A DNA stretch of 64,000 bases from Hyaloraphidium curvatum (GCA_025558095.1 JAIVFI010000001.1:324501-388500), one strand, 5' to 3'. Shown: positions 45,374 to 58,000, counted from the first letter of the stretch. Translations and numbers: made by a program. The notes: generated by a model not told the origin, from the sequence alone.

Positions 45374-46676
45374 CTACTTCTTCAACCTAGCCCCGTTCAT
45401 CGCCTCTCCGAACGGCTTCAGCGGGATCTCCAGGAACGGCCCGTCCCGCAGCCCCAGCTCCAGCCTGCGGATGATTTGCCCTGCCCTCACCGGTCAGCAC
45501 GCGGACGGTCCCTCGGGCGCGCGCCACCCACGCTTCCGCTTGTTGGTGTTGGCCTCGAGGACGGCCTTGAGGAAGGCGGAGACGTTGCCTGGGGCGGGGT
45601 GAGCGGGGGCGGGATAGGATGGCAAAGGAGGGTTACCGTTCACGTCCTTTGCCGACCACGAGACCTGCGAGGCGTGGGGGGAGGGAGCAGACGGCGGGCG
45701 AGGGTTAGAGTCCCGCGACAGCATGAGGGAATCAGTCCGGTTGTTCCCACCCTGGCGATCTCTGCGGGAGAACGTCAGTTGCGCCACCGGATAACGAACC
45801 GCTGCCACGCACCGGAAGTGATGAGTCCCGAAGGCATCTCCATCTTGATGTCCAGTGAGGTCTGCGCCCGAAGGCCCTGCATCGCCTGCACGATGTCGTT
45901 GGTGATTGTGCCTGGCGACAGGTCGTCAGCGGTGGTTGGCCGCAGATGGCGCCGTCGGCGCCCACCCTTCTTGGCGTTGGGCATCAGGCCCAGCGGGCCG
46001 AGGATTTTGGCCACCTTGATGATGGCCTGGTACATGTCGGGCGTCGCGAGCGCGCGCGTGAAGCCGGTGAGGTCCGCGGTGCCGTTTTGTATCTGCGCGC
46101 CAGGGTCAGTCGCCCGAACCCGCGGGTGAGAAAGGGCTCGCCCACCTGCGCGATCAGCTCCTCGGCGCCGACGAGGTCCGCCCCCGCCTCCTTGGCCTTT
46201 GCGGCCGCGTCGCCCTTTGCGATGACCATGACCTTGTCCCTCTCCTCGCCCTCGACCTCGATCTTTGGCAGCACGCCCATGGGCACGGACGCCTTGCCGA
46301 CGATCGGCACGAACGAGCGCTTGGCCGTGTCGAGGGCGGTTGCGACGCGGGCAAAGATGTAGTCGTCGTGGTTTGCGGTGAGGCCGCGGAACGCGTGGAT
46401 GGCGGCGTCGGTGGAGGGCGCCCTGTCCTCGACGGGGCGGTGCAGGAACGACGCGTCGATGGCGGGGCGGTCCCGCTTTGGCAGCGGCGCCGGCAGCCGC
46501 ACGAGGAGGCGGCGGGGAGACGGGGCAGCCTGGGCCGAGAGGGCGCGTGCCCGGCGGGGGGCGCCGCGTGGCAGCCCGCGCGGCGCCATCGTGGGCATCG
46601 CGGGCAGCCCGAACGCGGGGCCGAGCAGCGGTCCCAGGAGACGCGAGACAATCCGCCCGCTGGAGGCACAGTCCAT
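45374..46676 (-). CDS. Mitochondrial ribosomal protein L1 (mL1/uL1m)
   Basis: Seven exons (46676-46146, 46092-45966, 45911-45813, 45761-45751, 45664-45637, 45588-45532, 45480-45374; 960 nt, phases fit) give 319 residues. The N-terminus is Arg/Ala/Pro-rich with few acids, as in a mitochondrial presequence. L1 family blocks: MVIAKGDAAAKAKEAGADL, KVAKILGPLGLMPNAKKGT, then ITND and, after splicing, EIARVSWSAKDVNGNVSAFL. Exon 4 is only 11 nt; it is needed to keep the frame into the conserved VSWS...NV.AFL block. L1 binds 21S-type rRNA at the stalk near the E site. Only 93 bases separate its start from the divergent HEM12 start. Confidence 0.88.
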
Positions 46677-46769
46677 CTCTGGAATCCCAGCAGCCGCTGC
46701 CGCTAGTGCAGCTGGACTAGTGTCGTCGCGTCATTCCCTTGGCCCCGCTGCCCAGCAACGTAAACAAAG
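46677..46769. promoter_or_regulatory. 93-bp bidirectional promoter, mL1 / HEM12
   Basis: The start codons of two divergent mitochondrial-related genes are only 93 bases apart, so any promoter is shared. A CAGCTGGACTAG stretch lies near the middle; no known site is assigned. Confidence 0.55.
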
Positions 46770-48067
46770 ATGGCGTCGCCGGCCTTCAAGCGCAAGGCGC
46801 TCACCGACGCCGACTTCCCGCCGCTGCAGAATGACCTGCTGCTGTGCGCCGCAAAGGGGCTGCCCGTGCGGAAGGTGCCCGTGTGGATCATGCGCCAGGC
46901 CGGCCGCTACCTCCCGGGTGGGCACCCCGCCCCCTCAACGCCCGCACCACACCTAACACGCGCGACAGAGTTCCGCGAGGCCCGCGCCAAGTACGACTTC
47001 TTCACCATCTGCCGCACCCCCGAGCTCGCGTGCCTGGTCACGCTGCAGCCCATCGACCGCTACGGCGACCTGCTGGACGCCTCGATCATCTTCTCGGACA
47101 TCCTGGTGGTGCCGCAGGCCCTCGGCCTGACGGTCGAGATGCTGCCCAAGGAGGGCCCGCACTTTCCCGAGCCGCTCAAGGGGCCCGAGGACCTGGGCAG
47201 GCTGGCGGAAAAGGTCGACGTGGAGGAGGCCCTGGGCTACGTGTTCGACGCCATCACGCTCACCCGGCAGAAGCTCGGCGGGCGGGTGCCGCTGTTCGGT
47301 TTCGCCGGCGCGCCGTGGACGCTGATGGCCTACATGATCGAGGGCGGGGGCAGCAAGACGCTGTCCAAGGCCAAGGGGTGGCTGTACCGCCACCCCGAGG
47401 CCAGCCACAAGCTCCTCCAGAAGGTGACGGACGTGCTGGTGGACTTTCTCGTGGGGCAGGTGCGCGCCGGCGCTCAGGTGAAACCACTTGCGGCCGCCCC
47501 GTCGGAGTCCCGTACCCACATCCGTTCCCTCCAGGCCCTGCAGGTCTTTGACTCCTGGGGCGGCGAGCTCTCCCCCTCCTCCTTCACCGCCTTCTCCCTC
47601 CCCTACCTCTCCCAGATCCCCGAGCGCGTCCGCGCCCTCCTCGCCGCCGAGGGCCTCCCCTCGGTCCCCATCGTGGTCTTCGCCAAGGGCGCGCACTTTG
47701 CCGTCGCCGAGCTGTCGGCGACGGGGTACGACGTGATCGGGCTGGACTGGACCATGCGCCCCTCCGAGGTGCGGAAGCAGCTCGAAGGGAAGGGCAAGGC
47801 GGTGCAAGGCAACCTGGACCCGTGCGCGCTGTACGGCGACGCCGAGGGGATCAGGAGGGAGGCCGAGGCGATGTTCCGCGCGTTCTGCGGCGGGCAGGGG
47901 GGGAGCGCGGGGTGGATCGCCAATTTGGGGCACGGGATATACCCGGACCACGACCCGGAGAAGCTGAGGGCGTACCTCGAGGCGGTGGTAAGTTGGCCGG
48001 TGCGGCCGTCGCCATCGGACGCTCACGCTCCATGCAGCATGATCTCTCGAAGGAGTACTGCAAATAG
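46770..48067 (+). CDS. HEM12: Uroporphyrinogen decarboxylase
   Basis: Four exons (introns 46918-46968, 47478-47534, 47988-48037; 1140 nt) encode 379 residues. Both UroD signatures are present: PVWIMRQAGRYLPEFRE (across the first intron) and GFAGAPWTLMAYMIEGGGS. IIFSDILVVPQALG supplies the catalytic Asp region, and VIGLDWTMRP, QGNLDPCALYG and NLGHGIYPDHDPE are also family hallmarks. The cytosolic dimer converts uroporphyrinogen III to coproporphyrinogen III in heme synthesis. Length and ends are standard; the last exon has only nine codons (HDLSKEYCK). Confidence 0.95.
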
Positions 48068-48227
48068 ATTGGGCTGCCGTGTATTTCCCGGGGGACAGGT
48101 TGCGGCGCAGGCGGCCTTGAATGATCGAGCGCGACGCCTTCTCAACTAGATTCGCCGCCGAAGAGTCCCCTCCGCGACCTCGCCGCCGCGCCGTGCCGAA
48201 CATTCTACAGCATCGGCTGCGCCAACG

Positions 48228-49265
48228 ATGCCGCAAGACAGCAACGGACCCGCCGTCCCCGTCTCCGGGGTGCCCGAGGTTGCGATGGCGGCGGCTCGGG
48301 CCCCCGGAGGGGCCGAAGCGCGGACGGACGGCGGTGCTGCGCCGGAACTCGACCCGATGGCCGTTGGAAAGGACGGGATTCGTCCGGTTTCGGTTGGGGA
48401 AGGCGCGAACGGGGTTGCGGGAGGGTCGGGGACGCCACATCTCGGAGGCCCGCAACCACGGCCGGGGAGCGATGCGGGGACGGAAAGGACGTTTGCCGCC
48501 GGCGATGCGGTGGCATCGAAGCCCGAAACCGGGAACGGGGCGGTTCCTTCCGGCCCTGCTGAGGCCGGCAGCGGGCAGCCAGTGCGAAGGAAGCGGACAT
48601 TGTCGCGGACGTCGGCTGCCGCGAAAGAGCCGGTTATGACGTCCGATGATGCCGCAAGGGATCGAATGGACTCGAGGGAAGCATTGGAGGAAAGGGCCGT
48701 GGAGCCCGGGGACCCGGAGGAGGCGGGATCTGGCCTGGAGGAGGGATCAGGAGCAGATTCCGGGCCCGAGGCGGACGGGGAGGCTGCCGAAGACTCGCAG
48801 GCGGAGGAGTCGGAAGAAGAGGATGGCGATGGGAACGACTCCGCGGCCGAAGCCGACCCGGAAGAGCCGGAGGAGCGCGAACCGGGCTCCATCATGGAGG
48901 AGATCTGGCGCTCCGTCATGACCCCCGGCGTGCCCAACTCGCGGGTGCAGATGTTCTTCAACTTCATCTTCGTCCTGCTGTTCCTCTCCCTGGGCGCGCT
49001 GTTCGTCGTCAGCGGGTACAGCCTGCACGTGGTGGTGCTGATCGCCGCGGCGGTGGGGCTGTTCGGGAGCGTGCAGTGGTGGGTCACGTCGGTGCGACGG
49101 TGGTTTCGGGGGCTGATCTTTGCCTGAAGGTTCCTGCAGGAAGCTGCTATGGTCGAAGAGGCGGCGAAGGAGGCAGAGAGGAGGAAGAGATCCGCGGCCA
49201 AGGATGCTGAAGACAAGGAGGGAGGGGAATCTCACGGGGCCGCGGAGGGAAAGAAGACGCGATGA
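48228..49265 (+). CDS. V-ATPase assembly factor Pkr1-like protein with long acidic N-terminus
   Basis: Two exons (48228-49091, 49140-49265; 990 nt) encode 329 residues. The first 220 residues are low-complexity, Gly/Pro/Ala then Glu/Asp-rich. The conserved part follows: IMEEIWRSVMTPGVPNSRV, two membrane helices (FFNFIFVLLFLSLGALFVVS and VVVLIAAAVGLFGSVQWWV) and a charged coil tail EEAAKEAERRKR. This matches the small ER membrane protein Pkr1, which in yeast helps assemble the V-ATPase Vo sector. Yeast Pkr1 has about 120 residues, so the acidic extension here is unusual. Without splicing the frame would end at VRRWFRGLIFA, which lacks the charged tail typical of the family. Confidence 0.75.
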
Positions 49266-49291
49266 GACACAGGTGTCTTCCTCACTACACC

Positions 49292-50206
49292 TTAGGGTAT
49301 CTCCACTATAATCGAGGCCCCTCCTGCTCCGTCCGGCACGGCGTAATCGAAGAGATACCGGCCCGGCGAGTCGTCCGGCAGGGTGGAGGCCATCAACGTG
49401 GCGTACTGCCTCGGGTTCAAATGGAACACCTCGTGGCTTCCGGGCGAGGGGCGGGCCCCGGTCGGACGGCACTTGGCGCTCTGGGCTGCCATTTCGCACG
49501 CCAGGGCGGAGCACCACGGAGATTGATCGACTGCCATTGGGTGAGAACAGATGTGAAAGGAGCGGACAAGTCAGACCCACAGGAAAAGTAGTCCTCGAAG
49601 ATCTCCGCGCCCTCGGGGATGTCCGTGGCAGCAACCGACGCAGTCTCGCCGTGGACGAGCCCCAGAGCTTCGTAGGAGCCGTAAACGTCCGCAGCACCGG
49701 CCGAATTGGGCGACGGCGAATGGTTGACGTAGCGGGCGTCGTCGAGGCAGAAGATGAACTTGTCGCTGTCGGCTGTTGCCAGGGGGCGAGCAAAGTGTCA
49801 GCGCGGTCCGACCGAACGGGAGCCGACGGCAACCTTCGTAGTAGCCGTAGATGTGCAGAGCGTCCAGAAGCTTTTGGTACCTCGACGGAGAAAGCTCCGC
49901 GGCCCAAACAACCAGGCCGTGCTGTGTCTGCCCCACCCGCAGCACCCTCCCCTCGTCCATGGCCCACCACACGTAGCCGCTTGGAATGCGCTCGACCGCA
50001 AAGAGTCCGTAGCCATGCACGCCGCTCCGCACGGCGCGATGGACGTTTGCGCGGGCGAGCGCGCCGGCGGGGGGCACAGCGGCCGGCGGGCTCGGACCCC
50101 CGGCAGGAAGCGCTGGCCGAGGCGCCGGAGGGGCAGACGGGGGAGTGGCGGCATTGGGCGACACCGCGGGCCCCGCCGCGGCGTCGGGCATCGGTGTTGG
50201 CGGCAC
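49292..50206 (-). CDS. SET-domain protein (putative lysine methyltransferase)
   Basis: Three exons (50206-49834, 49772-49581, 49530-49292; 804 nt, phases fit) encode 267 residues. After a Pro/Ala-rich N-terminus comes SGVHGYGLFAVERIPSGYV (the GxG of the SET fold), then CLDDARYVNHSPSPNS (the RFxNHSC-like site) and IPEGAEIFEDYFSFDQSPW (the EDY motif, completed across the second intron). The usual Cys after NHS is replaced. This arrangement of small SET proteins, with VWWAMDEGR after the first motif, is common in fungi and protists. Substrates are unknown; methylation of a protein lysine is likely but unproven. A nuclear or cytosolic place cannot be told. Confidence 0.75.
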
Positions 50207-50505
50207 CGCCGGGCCGGTCAGGGCGCTCGTTAGGCAGGGACGAGCGACCCGGCGGACGGATGCAACCGCGGGGCATCATCTCATCTACGCGGGAGGCTGG
50301 GCATTCAGTCCGGTGATGGTCTGATCAGCCGCAGCACGGGTTTGCAGATCCATAGGGATCGATTGGTGAGCGTGGGTATGCGCCGCGGGCCAGGCGCGAG
50401 TAGCAGCAGGTGAGTCGGGCTTCCCTTCCCTGCAACCCCGCGTTCAGGGTCCAAGCACTCCGCCGTCCACGGTCCCTCCCGCCCATCGCGGGACGCGGCG
50501 GGACG
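50207..50505. promoter_or_regulatory. Divergent promoter, SET gene / coiled-coil gene
   Basis: About 300 bases between two head-to-head start codons hold no supported gene and no motif I recognise. Confidence 0.4.
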
Positions 50506-53500
50506 ATGGACGCGCCCGTCAACTTCCAGCTCATCGGTCTCGAGGCGCTCCTCCTGCTGTACAAAAAGTGCGGTCCGCGTGAACCGTCGTGACGCCCCCT
50601 GACTCCGGGCCCGTCTCCCCGCTCCATCACGCGTCTTTCGCGCCGCAGGGGCGTCCTCTCGCACTCCAAAGATGTCGAGGTACGTCGCCCGCTCGCGATG
50701 GCCCATCGCCCGGCCTTCCGGGGGTTGCCGTGCTCCCGTGGGCTCCCAGCTCACCGCCAGGGCCCGCTCCCAGGCTCAAGTCGAGCAGGCTTACACCTCG
50801 CTTCCCAAGTCGTGGAAGAAGAAGCTTCGCGACGCCATGGACGAGCTCATCAAGGCGGGCCTCGTGCTCAAGGTAGGCGGGGGAATGATCTGCTTCCCGC
50901 TGCCGCCGACGCCTGCCACGCCAGGAAATCGAAGACACCGAGGAGTACTACGGCGTCACCGATGCCATGAAGTCCGACATCCGCAGCATCCTCCGCTACG
51001 ACCCGAACCGGAGCGAATGGGATCACGCGGTGCTCGAGCAGCTGCTGGGCCTCAAGCCGACCCGCGCCGAGCTGACGACCCGCGCGCGCCCCGAGGCCGA
51101 GGCGGAAGCCGACGACCCGGGCAAGAAGCGCCGCAGGGGCACGCCGGCCAAGCGCGGCGACAAGTCGGCTTCGCTGGTGACGCCCCCGGCGACCCCGGCC
51201 GACGCTGCAGCGCCCCGCGTGGGCAAGTCCAAGGCGACCGTGCCCCGTTCCAGGCAGAAGGCCTCGCGGGTCGAGGAGGAGGCCGAGGAAGCCGAGGAGT
51301 TCTTCGAGGAGGAGGCTGCGGCCGAGGAGGAGGCCGAGTACGACGAGGAAGCCGCCGCGGACGAAGACTACGAGGAGGAAAGCCCCGCGGCCAAGAGGGC
51401 TCGGACGGACGATGCTCAGTTCGAGGAGGACATCGAGGACGAGATGGCCGAGGAGGAGGATGAACTGGAATCGCCCGAGCCGGAGGCCCCCAAGCGCAGC
51501 GGTGAGGTTCCGTTGGATGCGGTGGCAAGCAGATACTGAATGGCTTCTGCAGGCTGGTTTGGCGTGATCAGGAACCTGATGGGATCGCGGCCCAAGGAGG
51601 TTGCCCAACCGTCCGCCGGAGAGTCCCAGGACACGCAGCTCAGCGCTCCGACCGCGGTCGACGATGCGGAGGAAGTGGACGGGGAAGAGCCTGCGGAGCA
51701 AGCCGTGGTCCCGGCCCCTAAGCAGTCGGCGGGATTCCTCGGCGGGCTCTTTGGCCGCAAGACGACCGAGACAACGGAGACGGTGCAGATGACGGTCGAC
51801 GAGTCGTCCGACTCGGCCGCCGAGCTCGAGAGGATCAAGAGGGAGGCTGCCGAGGCCGCGGGCCGACTGGACGTGATCGAGAGCCTCTTGGAGGGCATGA
51901 GCGCCTCAACCAAGCAGCAGGTGACGACGATCACGCGCAGGTTCGAGACCGAGAGGCTCGATGCGCAGGTGGGTTTCGTCGTGAACCAACGCCGCCAATC
52001 GAACTAATGGTCACAAATGGCATTGCAGCACCGAATCGGCGATCTGGAGAATCAGCTGGCCAACTCCCGCGTGCGCGTCCGGGAGCTCACAGTCCAGCTC
52101 CGCGACCTCGAAGAGCGGGAACGCGGGGCAGTCGATGCGCTTGGGCAGCTCGCAGCTCCCCGGGAGGCGCCGACCGACCTCGAGAACCTGCTTCGGCGCT
52201 ACGAGGAGGAATCGGAGAAGCTCGGCGGCGTCATTTCCCGGCTTTCGGACGCCGACGACCAGAAGCAGCAGGATGCGGTCGACAAGCTGCGGAAGGACCT
52301 GCAGGCTGCGCGGGACAAGAGCAAAGCCGACCTTGCCAAGGCGACGAAGAAGTTCGAGGACGAGAAGGCGGATCTACTCGTGCGTGCCTTTTCCGCGCGT
52401 CACTAGCTGCTCTTGACGTGGCTTTACTCAGCGTCGCATCGCTGAGCTCGAAAAGGCGGCCCCGGCCACGCGGGCCGCCAAGGGAGCGGAGTCCCAGGCC
52501 CCTGTGGCTTCCAAGCAGCGCGAGCAGGAGCAGCAGAAGCTGGTGGAAGAGAAGCAAGGGCTCGAGAACAGGGTCGCGGAGCTGGAGAAGCGGCTTTCGG
52601 ATTCCAAGGCCCGCATCGGTGCGCTCAACGGGGAGCTGGGCGCGGCCAAGGACAAGCTCAAGTCGGAGGTGCGCGCCATCAAGGATGCCGCGGAGAAGGA
52701 AAAGGCGGAGCTTCTCGTGGGTTCCTCCGCTGGGATGGATTGCTTCGTGGAGACTCATTACCAATTGAGCAGGGCATCAACACGGATCTTTCGACCCAGG
52801 TCACGGCAGCGGCGGCGCGGATCCTTTCCATGGAAACCGATCTCCTCGCCACGCGGCGCGAGAAGGACGGGCTGCAGGCGAGGGTGCTCTCGCTCTTGAG
52901 GGAGCTCAAGGAGAAGGAAGATGCCGGTCAGCGTTCCAGTGCCGACGCCCGTAAGCAAGCTGCAGAAGCAACGGACCTCAAGCGTCAGCTCGCGGCGAAA
53001 GAAGCCGCCCTGCAGAAGCTGCAGGACCGCATTGGAGGGCTGGAAAAGGAGCTTTCGGCGGGCGCCTCAGGCCGCATGGGGCTGGAGTCCGAGCTTGCCA
53101 TCGTCAACAAGGAGAAGGAGGCGCTACTCACGCGTCTCGAACGGTTGTTCGCTACGAGCACCGATCATGATGAGCGTTTGGAAAGGGCGCAGTCGGAGCT
53201 TCGTGAGCGCTCCATGGAACTCGTTACGCTGAAGCGCGAGTTGTCATTGCGCGATGTGAGCCGAGACCCTTCGTGTTTGTAGAACCGGTTCTAACACCGA
53301 TCTTAGGGGCCTACCAGCGCGCTGCAAACGCAGATTGCCGGGCTTCAGCGCGACCTGGACCGCACGAGACTCGAAAAGACGAGGATCGAGTCGCGCGCTG
53401 CCGAGCTGGGGGCGCAGGTTGCGCAGCTTCAAGGGGAGCTGAGCGCCAAGGCGGCTGAATTGGAGGATGTCAATGGAGTTCGTCGGCGGGACGCGGACCG

Positions 53501-55038
53501 TTTCAAGGCCGAGCTCGAAGAGAAGAACGATGCTTTGCGGGCGCTTCGCAAGGCCGCCGAGCAGAAAGATGCACGGATCGAGGCGTTGGAAGCGGCTCGA
53601 TTGGCAGCTGCGGAACGCCTCCGTGGTCTCGAAGAACAGGCTGCGGACGTTTTGGCCAAGAGCCTGACATCAGAGGTATGTCAGGTCCTCTTTCGCAACT
53701 TTGGCGGAGCTGATCGGGTGCAACGACCAACCTCAGACGAATGCAATGGTTCAAATCCAGGACCTCTCGTTGCAACTCGAGGATGCTCGTGCGGCGTTGG
53801 CCCGGGCTGAAGATGACAAGGCGGAACAAGCGTCGCAGATCGAAAGTGCGAACGCCCGAGACGTTGAGCTCATCAAGGACCAGCACAAGGTTGCGTTGGA
53901 TGGTCTGGAGGCAGCGCTGGCCCTGCGTGGGAGGGAGCTTGAGGACCTGCAAGGGCAGCTCTTGGCAGCCGATGCAAAAGCACAGGAGAAGGAGCGAGAA
54001 GCGGATGAGCTCACCAAGCTCGTCAGACGGCGCAACCAAGAGCTTAAGGACCTGCAGGAGTCTGTGCGCACCAGTGATGACCGCACCGGGGGCCTTCTAT
54101 CGGAGCTGGAGAAGCTGAAGCGTGACCTGGCTGCCAAGGACGTGGGTTTTCTGTTGCGAACCTCGGCCGATCTCGCGGCTGATTATGGATTAGGACGAGC
54201 TCAAGGTGCTCGAAGGAGAGCTCGCGGCAAAAGATGCCGCCGCTTTGCGCGTCCGCGAAGAGCTCACTCGGCTTTCGACGCTCGAGCTGGCAAACAAGGA
54301 GCTCGATCAGCGCGCCCGCCTGCTGCAGAAGGAGCTCGATGACGCGACGAAAGCTTTGGATGCGGCTGCAAGGAGCGCATCGGAGGAGCAGGCAAAGTTG
54401 GCCGACCAAGTCAAGAAGCTGGAGTCTAGGCTGGATCGGACCCGCAAGGAGCTGAACGATGCCGCCGGAGCTCTGGCGGAGCGGGACAACAGGGTGGCCG
54501 AGCTTCAAGGACAGCTTCAGAACCTGGACGCGAAGTGGAAAGATGCTCTCAAGCAGCAGGAGCCGCTCCGCGCAGAGATCGACCGCCACAAGAAGATAGC
54601 AGAGAACGTGGAGCGCCAGCTGACTCAGTCGCTCTCGAAGCTGAAGAAGGCCCAAGATGCTGCCGATGCGAAGCAGAAGGAACTGGACGAAGTAACAAGG
54701 TAGGGAAACGTTCCTGAGTGGAAGATGCATTGATTGGGCTGACTTGCATGATCAGGACGCTTGTGGAGCGCTCAGACGAGGTCACCAACCTTACCGCCGT
54801 GCGTGCAAGGTTGGAGCAGATGCTTGCGCAGCGCGAGGACTTCTACAAGCGCCTGGAGCGCGATGCTGCGGTCGCTAGGCAGGAAGATGCGGCAATGGCG
54901 CAGGCCCTTGATGCGATTCAGGTCACCACGCGGCTCACTGTCACCGAATCCACGGAGAGAACTGCCAGGCAAGGGGCGTCGCCCAGTCGCCGGAGGCGGG
55001 CCAGCCCTGCTGTTCGAGTTGGGGAATCGTCTTCGTAA
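50506..55038 (+). CDS. Large coiled-coil protein with acidic linker
   Basis: Twelve exons, all phases consistent (introns 50568-50648, 50680-50788, 50873-50924, 51502-51552, 51969-52028, 52380-52431, 52717-52772, 53256-53306, 53676-53736, 54142-54193, 54700-54755), encode 1283 residues. Residues 1-110 form a small helical region (NFQLIGLEALLLLYKK, YTSLPKSWKKKLRDAMDEL) that looks like a folded domain I cannot name. Residues 110-250 are basic, then very acidic (EEEAEEAEEFFEEE), with KKRRR-type nuclear signals. From about residue 270 to 1220 nearly everything is heptad coiled coil (LKRQLAAKEAALQKLQDRI, LDRTRKELNDAAGALAERD). At 51537-51542 a TGA abuts an ATG; both lie inside a 51-nt intron whose removal joins KRSG to WFGVIRNLMG. 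A two-gene model is possible but less likely. The role may be structural, at chromosome, spindle or nuclear envelope. Confidence 0.7.
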
Positions 55039-55045
55039 TCGTCAA

Positions 55046-58000
55046 TCAGGCTGTACATCGAAACTCTCTCTTCAGCCGCCGTATCCAGGGTATCGTGCCT
55101 GTAACGTTCAAACACAATGCCTTGCCCAGAGTCCCACGCTGCACCATTGCCCTCCTGTACAACGGTTGCCACCTCGTCGCGGCAGGAGCGGAAGCAGCTG
55201 CCGCTGCGTAATGCCCGTCCGCCTGGTCCTCAACGCCAAGTCCTTCCCAGTACATCCCGATCCACAAATGAAGCAATGAATTGCCGGGCAACTTCTGCAG
55301 ACGCTTCTCGAGATCCTCGTACGTTGCCAAACTCATCTGCGTAATGATGGTCTTGTGGTAATCGACGAGCTCCTCCAGAGGATAATCATTCGGATGCATC
55401 GTCCGCAGCATCGGGACCACCTCGGGATAACGCGTCATGTCCCTCTGCATCGACTTGGACTTGTACCGGTAGTAGAGCAGGAAGTCCGGGATCTTGTGGA
55501 CCCGCACGTCCGGCCGGATCCCTGACAACGAGATCCACATGTTCCAATCCTCGTTGCCCCACGGCAGCACCTCGGTGTAGCCGCCCACGGTTTCCCAATC
55601 CGCTTTCCGGTAGACCGTGTTGACCGGAAATTGTCCCGAGTACAGGGTTCCCTTCCTGGAGAAGTCCGGCGTGTGCCATTTCCAATCCGATTCGTAGAAG
55701 AACTGCTGGTTCGAGTAGATCATAGTGAGGGATGGATCCCTCGCAATGACGGCAGCGACGGAACGCAAGTAGTCCGGATGGAGATAGTCGTCCGCATCCA
55801 AAGCGCAAATCCACTCGCCGATCGCACGTTCGATGCCGTAGTTCCTGGCGGAAGACAGGCCTCCGTTCGGCTTCGTGTAGGTCCGGATGCGGTTCGAGGC
55901 AAATGTTCGCCGGTATTCGTCGGCATCTGCCTTGCATCGGTCCGTGCTGGCGTCATCGACGACGATCATCTCCCAATTCGTGAAAGTCTGCCCGACGACA
56001 CTGTTCAGAGCTTCGTACAGGAAGTGCGCTTGGTTGTAGCACGGTACAATCACGGATATGAAAGGCTGCAGAGATCAGACCAACGTCAGGAACACTGACT
56101 ACGAGGAATGCGCGGGCAACTCGCCTCCGAAGCACCCATGATTCGCGTGTCGGAGTGCGACTGCCCCGCATGGAACACGAACCAGGCGGTAAACACGGCG
56201 AGCGCAGTCGTTTGGATCCATGGCGCCTGAAACCATCGGCGACCTCGCCTGATGAAGCGATGGCGGACGAGAAGGACCCGCACACGCTCGAGAACGAATG
56301 TCAAAAGACTCCACAAGGTTACTCTGCAAGATACCGAGCGAACAATCAAATTCGATGCCGAGGAACGATAGCAGCCGGATAACTTACTGAAGGAGCAGCT
56401 GTCCTGGGGACGATGAGCGGCTGCGGTATGCCACAACCGAACGTGGTTGAAGCGGCAGTGCCAGCCATGGGTTCAACCCCGATTCACGGCACGACTTGCG
56501 CCACACGAGATTGAGAGAGCCGTCGTCCGTACTGAGAAAGATCCGAGTGGATCCACTCGTCCAGCAGAGGTGCCGTACGCGGAAAACCGTGCCTCGTTCT
56601 GTTGGTATCCTCTCGACGGCAATGGAGTACACGACAGACGTGTTCTCAATCAGGTTGCCAAGCCTAGACTCGTCTATGTGGTGCTCAAACGCGAACTCGA
56701 GAGTTTCGGAAGCCTCGTCGACTGCCAGCTCGGAATTCGGGGCCAGGGGCTCGAACCTGTTCCCTTTGCGCACGGAGACGCCTTTCGGCACGAAAGGCTG
56801 CGGGCGGTCCCACACTTCGACGAAGCTAAGCGCGTAGTTCCAAAGCCGCAGTCGCCGTGCGATTGCTCCTTGACCCGCCGCAGGAGCGTGAGCAGATACG
56901 GGAACCAAATCGAATTGAACGCTGTGCGCCGCAACATAACGGCCATCGATGAACACCGTGCCGATCGAAAACGTCCGTGATAGAACAAGCGTCAGGCGCA
57001 CCGTAGCACCGGCACGACTTTGGCCATCAATGGAAACAAGTGTTTGGCTCGAACCGAACTCGTGAAGAACAACAGTCAACAAGAACAGGCCATGCGCGCT
57101 TGGCCGCAAAGAAACGGCGATCGCTCTCGAGGGCGAAAACAAGATCTGGAAACTGCAAGGCTGCCGGGCGGATAAGTGGTCCGTGCACTGAATGTCTGCT
57201 GATATAGCGTCGAAACTGATGTGGCCGGGTTGATCACGCTGAGCCATCCCTATCCCGACCCACAGACAGGGCACTCCGCTCGTCTCATACCCGCTGTCAC
57301 AAACGGCAGAAAATCCGGTGCGAAGCACCTTCTCCAGTGCGACGCGAGTAGCGCGGAAAGCTCCCTCATCCCAAACAAGATCGACCAGGAGCTGATCACT
57401 TGATCCGAACACAGAAGAGGCGGGTGCTGGTGCGCCAAGTGCAAGGTTGGACACAGCCTCGACCGTCAACGGAGCTGCCGGGGACAAGTCAATCAACGCG
57501 GAGCGGATAAGAGAACATACTCACTTTCAAAGGTGCGATTCGCCAGCCAGGCCTCTGGCGGGGTCTTGGAAAAGATAAGCAGAGCTCCCAGGGTCATCCG
57601 TGTTTTTGCAAAGCGCTGCCGATCTTCCCCAAAGAGGACCGCGGTTCGTGTCCCAATCCAAAGCCCGAGCACACCTTCCGTTCGATCCAAAGGCGTGTGC
57701 GCTCTTCGAGAACCATGCACCCAAAGAGCCACTTCGTTGGCGCTGGCATCCATGGTCACGGCAACCGTAATCCAACCATTTTCATAGCTTCGAAGGCACC
57801 AATCAGAGCACGTGGCGCACGTGTAAAGCATGCACCAACCCATCGCGATCCAGCGGAGTGGAAGAGATGGGCTGAAACATTGACGGAAGCCCGAACTTGC
57901 CGAAAGCTCGATACTCGAGCTCCAGCGCAGAACCTGTCTTCAGCTTCCGGTATGCTGTAGACAAGCAGAGGAATGAATTGGTGGTTTCAACCGTCGCGAG

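Noticed and set aside
51537-51542. Stop codon abutting a start codon as an operon-like gene pair
   Set aside because: Both lie in a 51-nt intron with a GTGAGG donor and CTGCAG acceptor; removal keeps the frame and joins KRSG to WFGV.
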